DNA of 64,000 nt, from contig JAIUJO010000086.1 of assembly GCA_023846275.1 (NCBI GenBank), forward strand, positions 26,001 to 90,000. Direction: 5' to 3'. Of the stretch, positions 63,123-64,000 are shown one piece after another (the first letter of the stretch is position 1; every line of letters starts with the position of its first letter). Position numbers and translations under genes: made by a program. The notes beneath the pieces are model-generated. The model searched no databases. It worked only from the letters and a program-made list of their open reading frames with translations, and was not told the DNA's origin. Origin of the DNA: Vanilla planifolia (taxonomy: Eukaryota > Streptophyta > Magnoliopsida > Asparagales > Orchidaceae).

Positions 63123-64000
63123 CTTACTTCTTCTTCTTCTTCTTCCTCTTCTCCTTTTACTTATTCTTCTGCTGCATCTTCTTCTTCAAATTCTTCCTCT
63201 TCATCATCTCATTATGAAAACCTTCTTCTTCTTCTTCCTCTTCTTCTTCTTCATCTGCTTCTTATTCTTCTTCCTTTTTTTCTACTTCTTCTTCTTCTTC
63301 TTCCTCTTTTTCTTCTTCTTCTCATTTGCCTTCTTCTTCTACTTCTTCTTCTTCTTCTTCTTCTTCTCAAACTTCTTCTCCTTCTTTTTCTTCCTTCTCT
63401 TCTTCTTCTTCTTCTTCTAGTTCATCTACTTCTTCTTCATCTACTTCTCCATCGTCTTGTTTTTCCTCTTCCTCCTTTTCTTCTTCTTATTCTTCTTCTT
63501 TTTCTTCTACTACTTCTACTTCTTGTTCTTCTTCTTCATTTTCTTTTGCTTCTACTTCTTCTTCTACTTCTTTTTCTTCTTCTTCTTCTACTACAACTTC
63601 TTCCTCCACTTCTATTCTTCTTCTTTTTCTTCTTCTTCTTCTTCTTCTTCTTATTCCCCTTCTTCTGCTCCTACTACTTCATCTTCTTCTTCTTTACATT
63701 CTTCTTCTTCTTCTTCCTCACCTTCTTCTTTTTCTTTTTCTTTTCTTTCTTCTTCTTTTGTTTCTCTTTTTTCTTCTTCTTCTTTTCCTTCTTTTTCTTC
63801 TTCTTCTTCTTCTACTACTACAACTACTACTTCTTCTGCTACTTTTTCATCTTCTTCATCTTCTTCTTCTTCTTCTTCTTCTTCTTCTTCTTTTTCTTTC
63901 TCTACCTCCTTTTCTTCTTCCTTTTGTTCTTCTTTTGCTTAATCTTCTTCTTCTCCTTCTACTTTTTCGTCTTTTTCTTCTACTTCTTCCTCTTCTCCTC

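Overview
The window looks like nuclear, gene-free, repeat-rich DNA of a seed plant. It is extremely AT-rich with almost no CG dinucleotides. Everything recognisable is plant-type: Ty1/copia and Ty3/gypsy (chromovirus) remnants, an L1-type plant LINE with a DUF4283/zinc-knuckle ORF1, and a decayed piece of chloroplast genome. The heavy C-to-T/G-to-A decay, large old LTR elements and a few plastid residues (for example a Gln in the rpoC1 motif where most angiosperms have Arg) would fit a very AT-rich gymnosperm genome such as Welwitschia. That is a guess and not something the sequence proves. I found no intact host protein gene, tRNA or rRNA.

Layout. 0.4-2.6 kb: two pieces of a broken Ty1/copia element, the second running through RNase H into a polypurine tract and probable LTR edge. 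2.6-9.3 kb: AT-rich sequence with no recognisable gene, T-rich to about 7.13 kb and then A-rich. 9.34-10.06 kb: a tandem duplication with a 380 bp period. About 10.15-16.5 kb: a nearly full-length but dead LINE on the minus strand; a second, 5'-truncated copy of the same family lies at 29.6-32.64 kb, also minus. About 18.6-25.7 kb: a Ty3/gypsy chromovirus with both LTRs recognisable. 35.2-38.6 and 50.6-53.8 kb: two direct copies (blocks A and B) of an unidentified repeat of about 3.3 kb. They flank a second gypsy remnant (41.0-43.5 kb) and a chloroplast insertion.

The best-supported surprise is a ~5 kb nuclear plastid insertion (NUPT) at about 45.48-50.52 kb. It keeps the chloroplast order rpoB(3' end)-rpoC1-rpoC2(5' part) on the minus strand, including the rpoC1 group II intron with its domain V. 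Its right end lies almost exactly at the start of block B.

From 54.1 kb to the right edge the window is a single degenerate (TTC)n/(GAA)n array, at least 9.9 kb long. It is not a simple microsatellite: it has interspersed TAC, CAT and TGC variants and long-range internal duplications, a higher-order structure with a repeat distance near 2.3-2.5 kb plus another pair about 1.5 kb apart. The long Leu/Ser/Phe or Glu/Lys/Arg reading frames there are artefacts of the triplet repeat. No genes act together here; the region records transposon, plastid-DNA and satellite accumulation followed by mutation.
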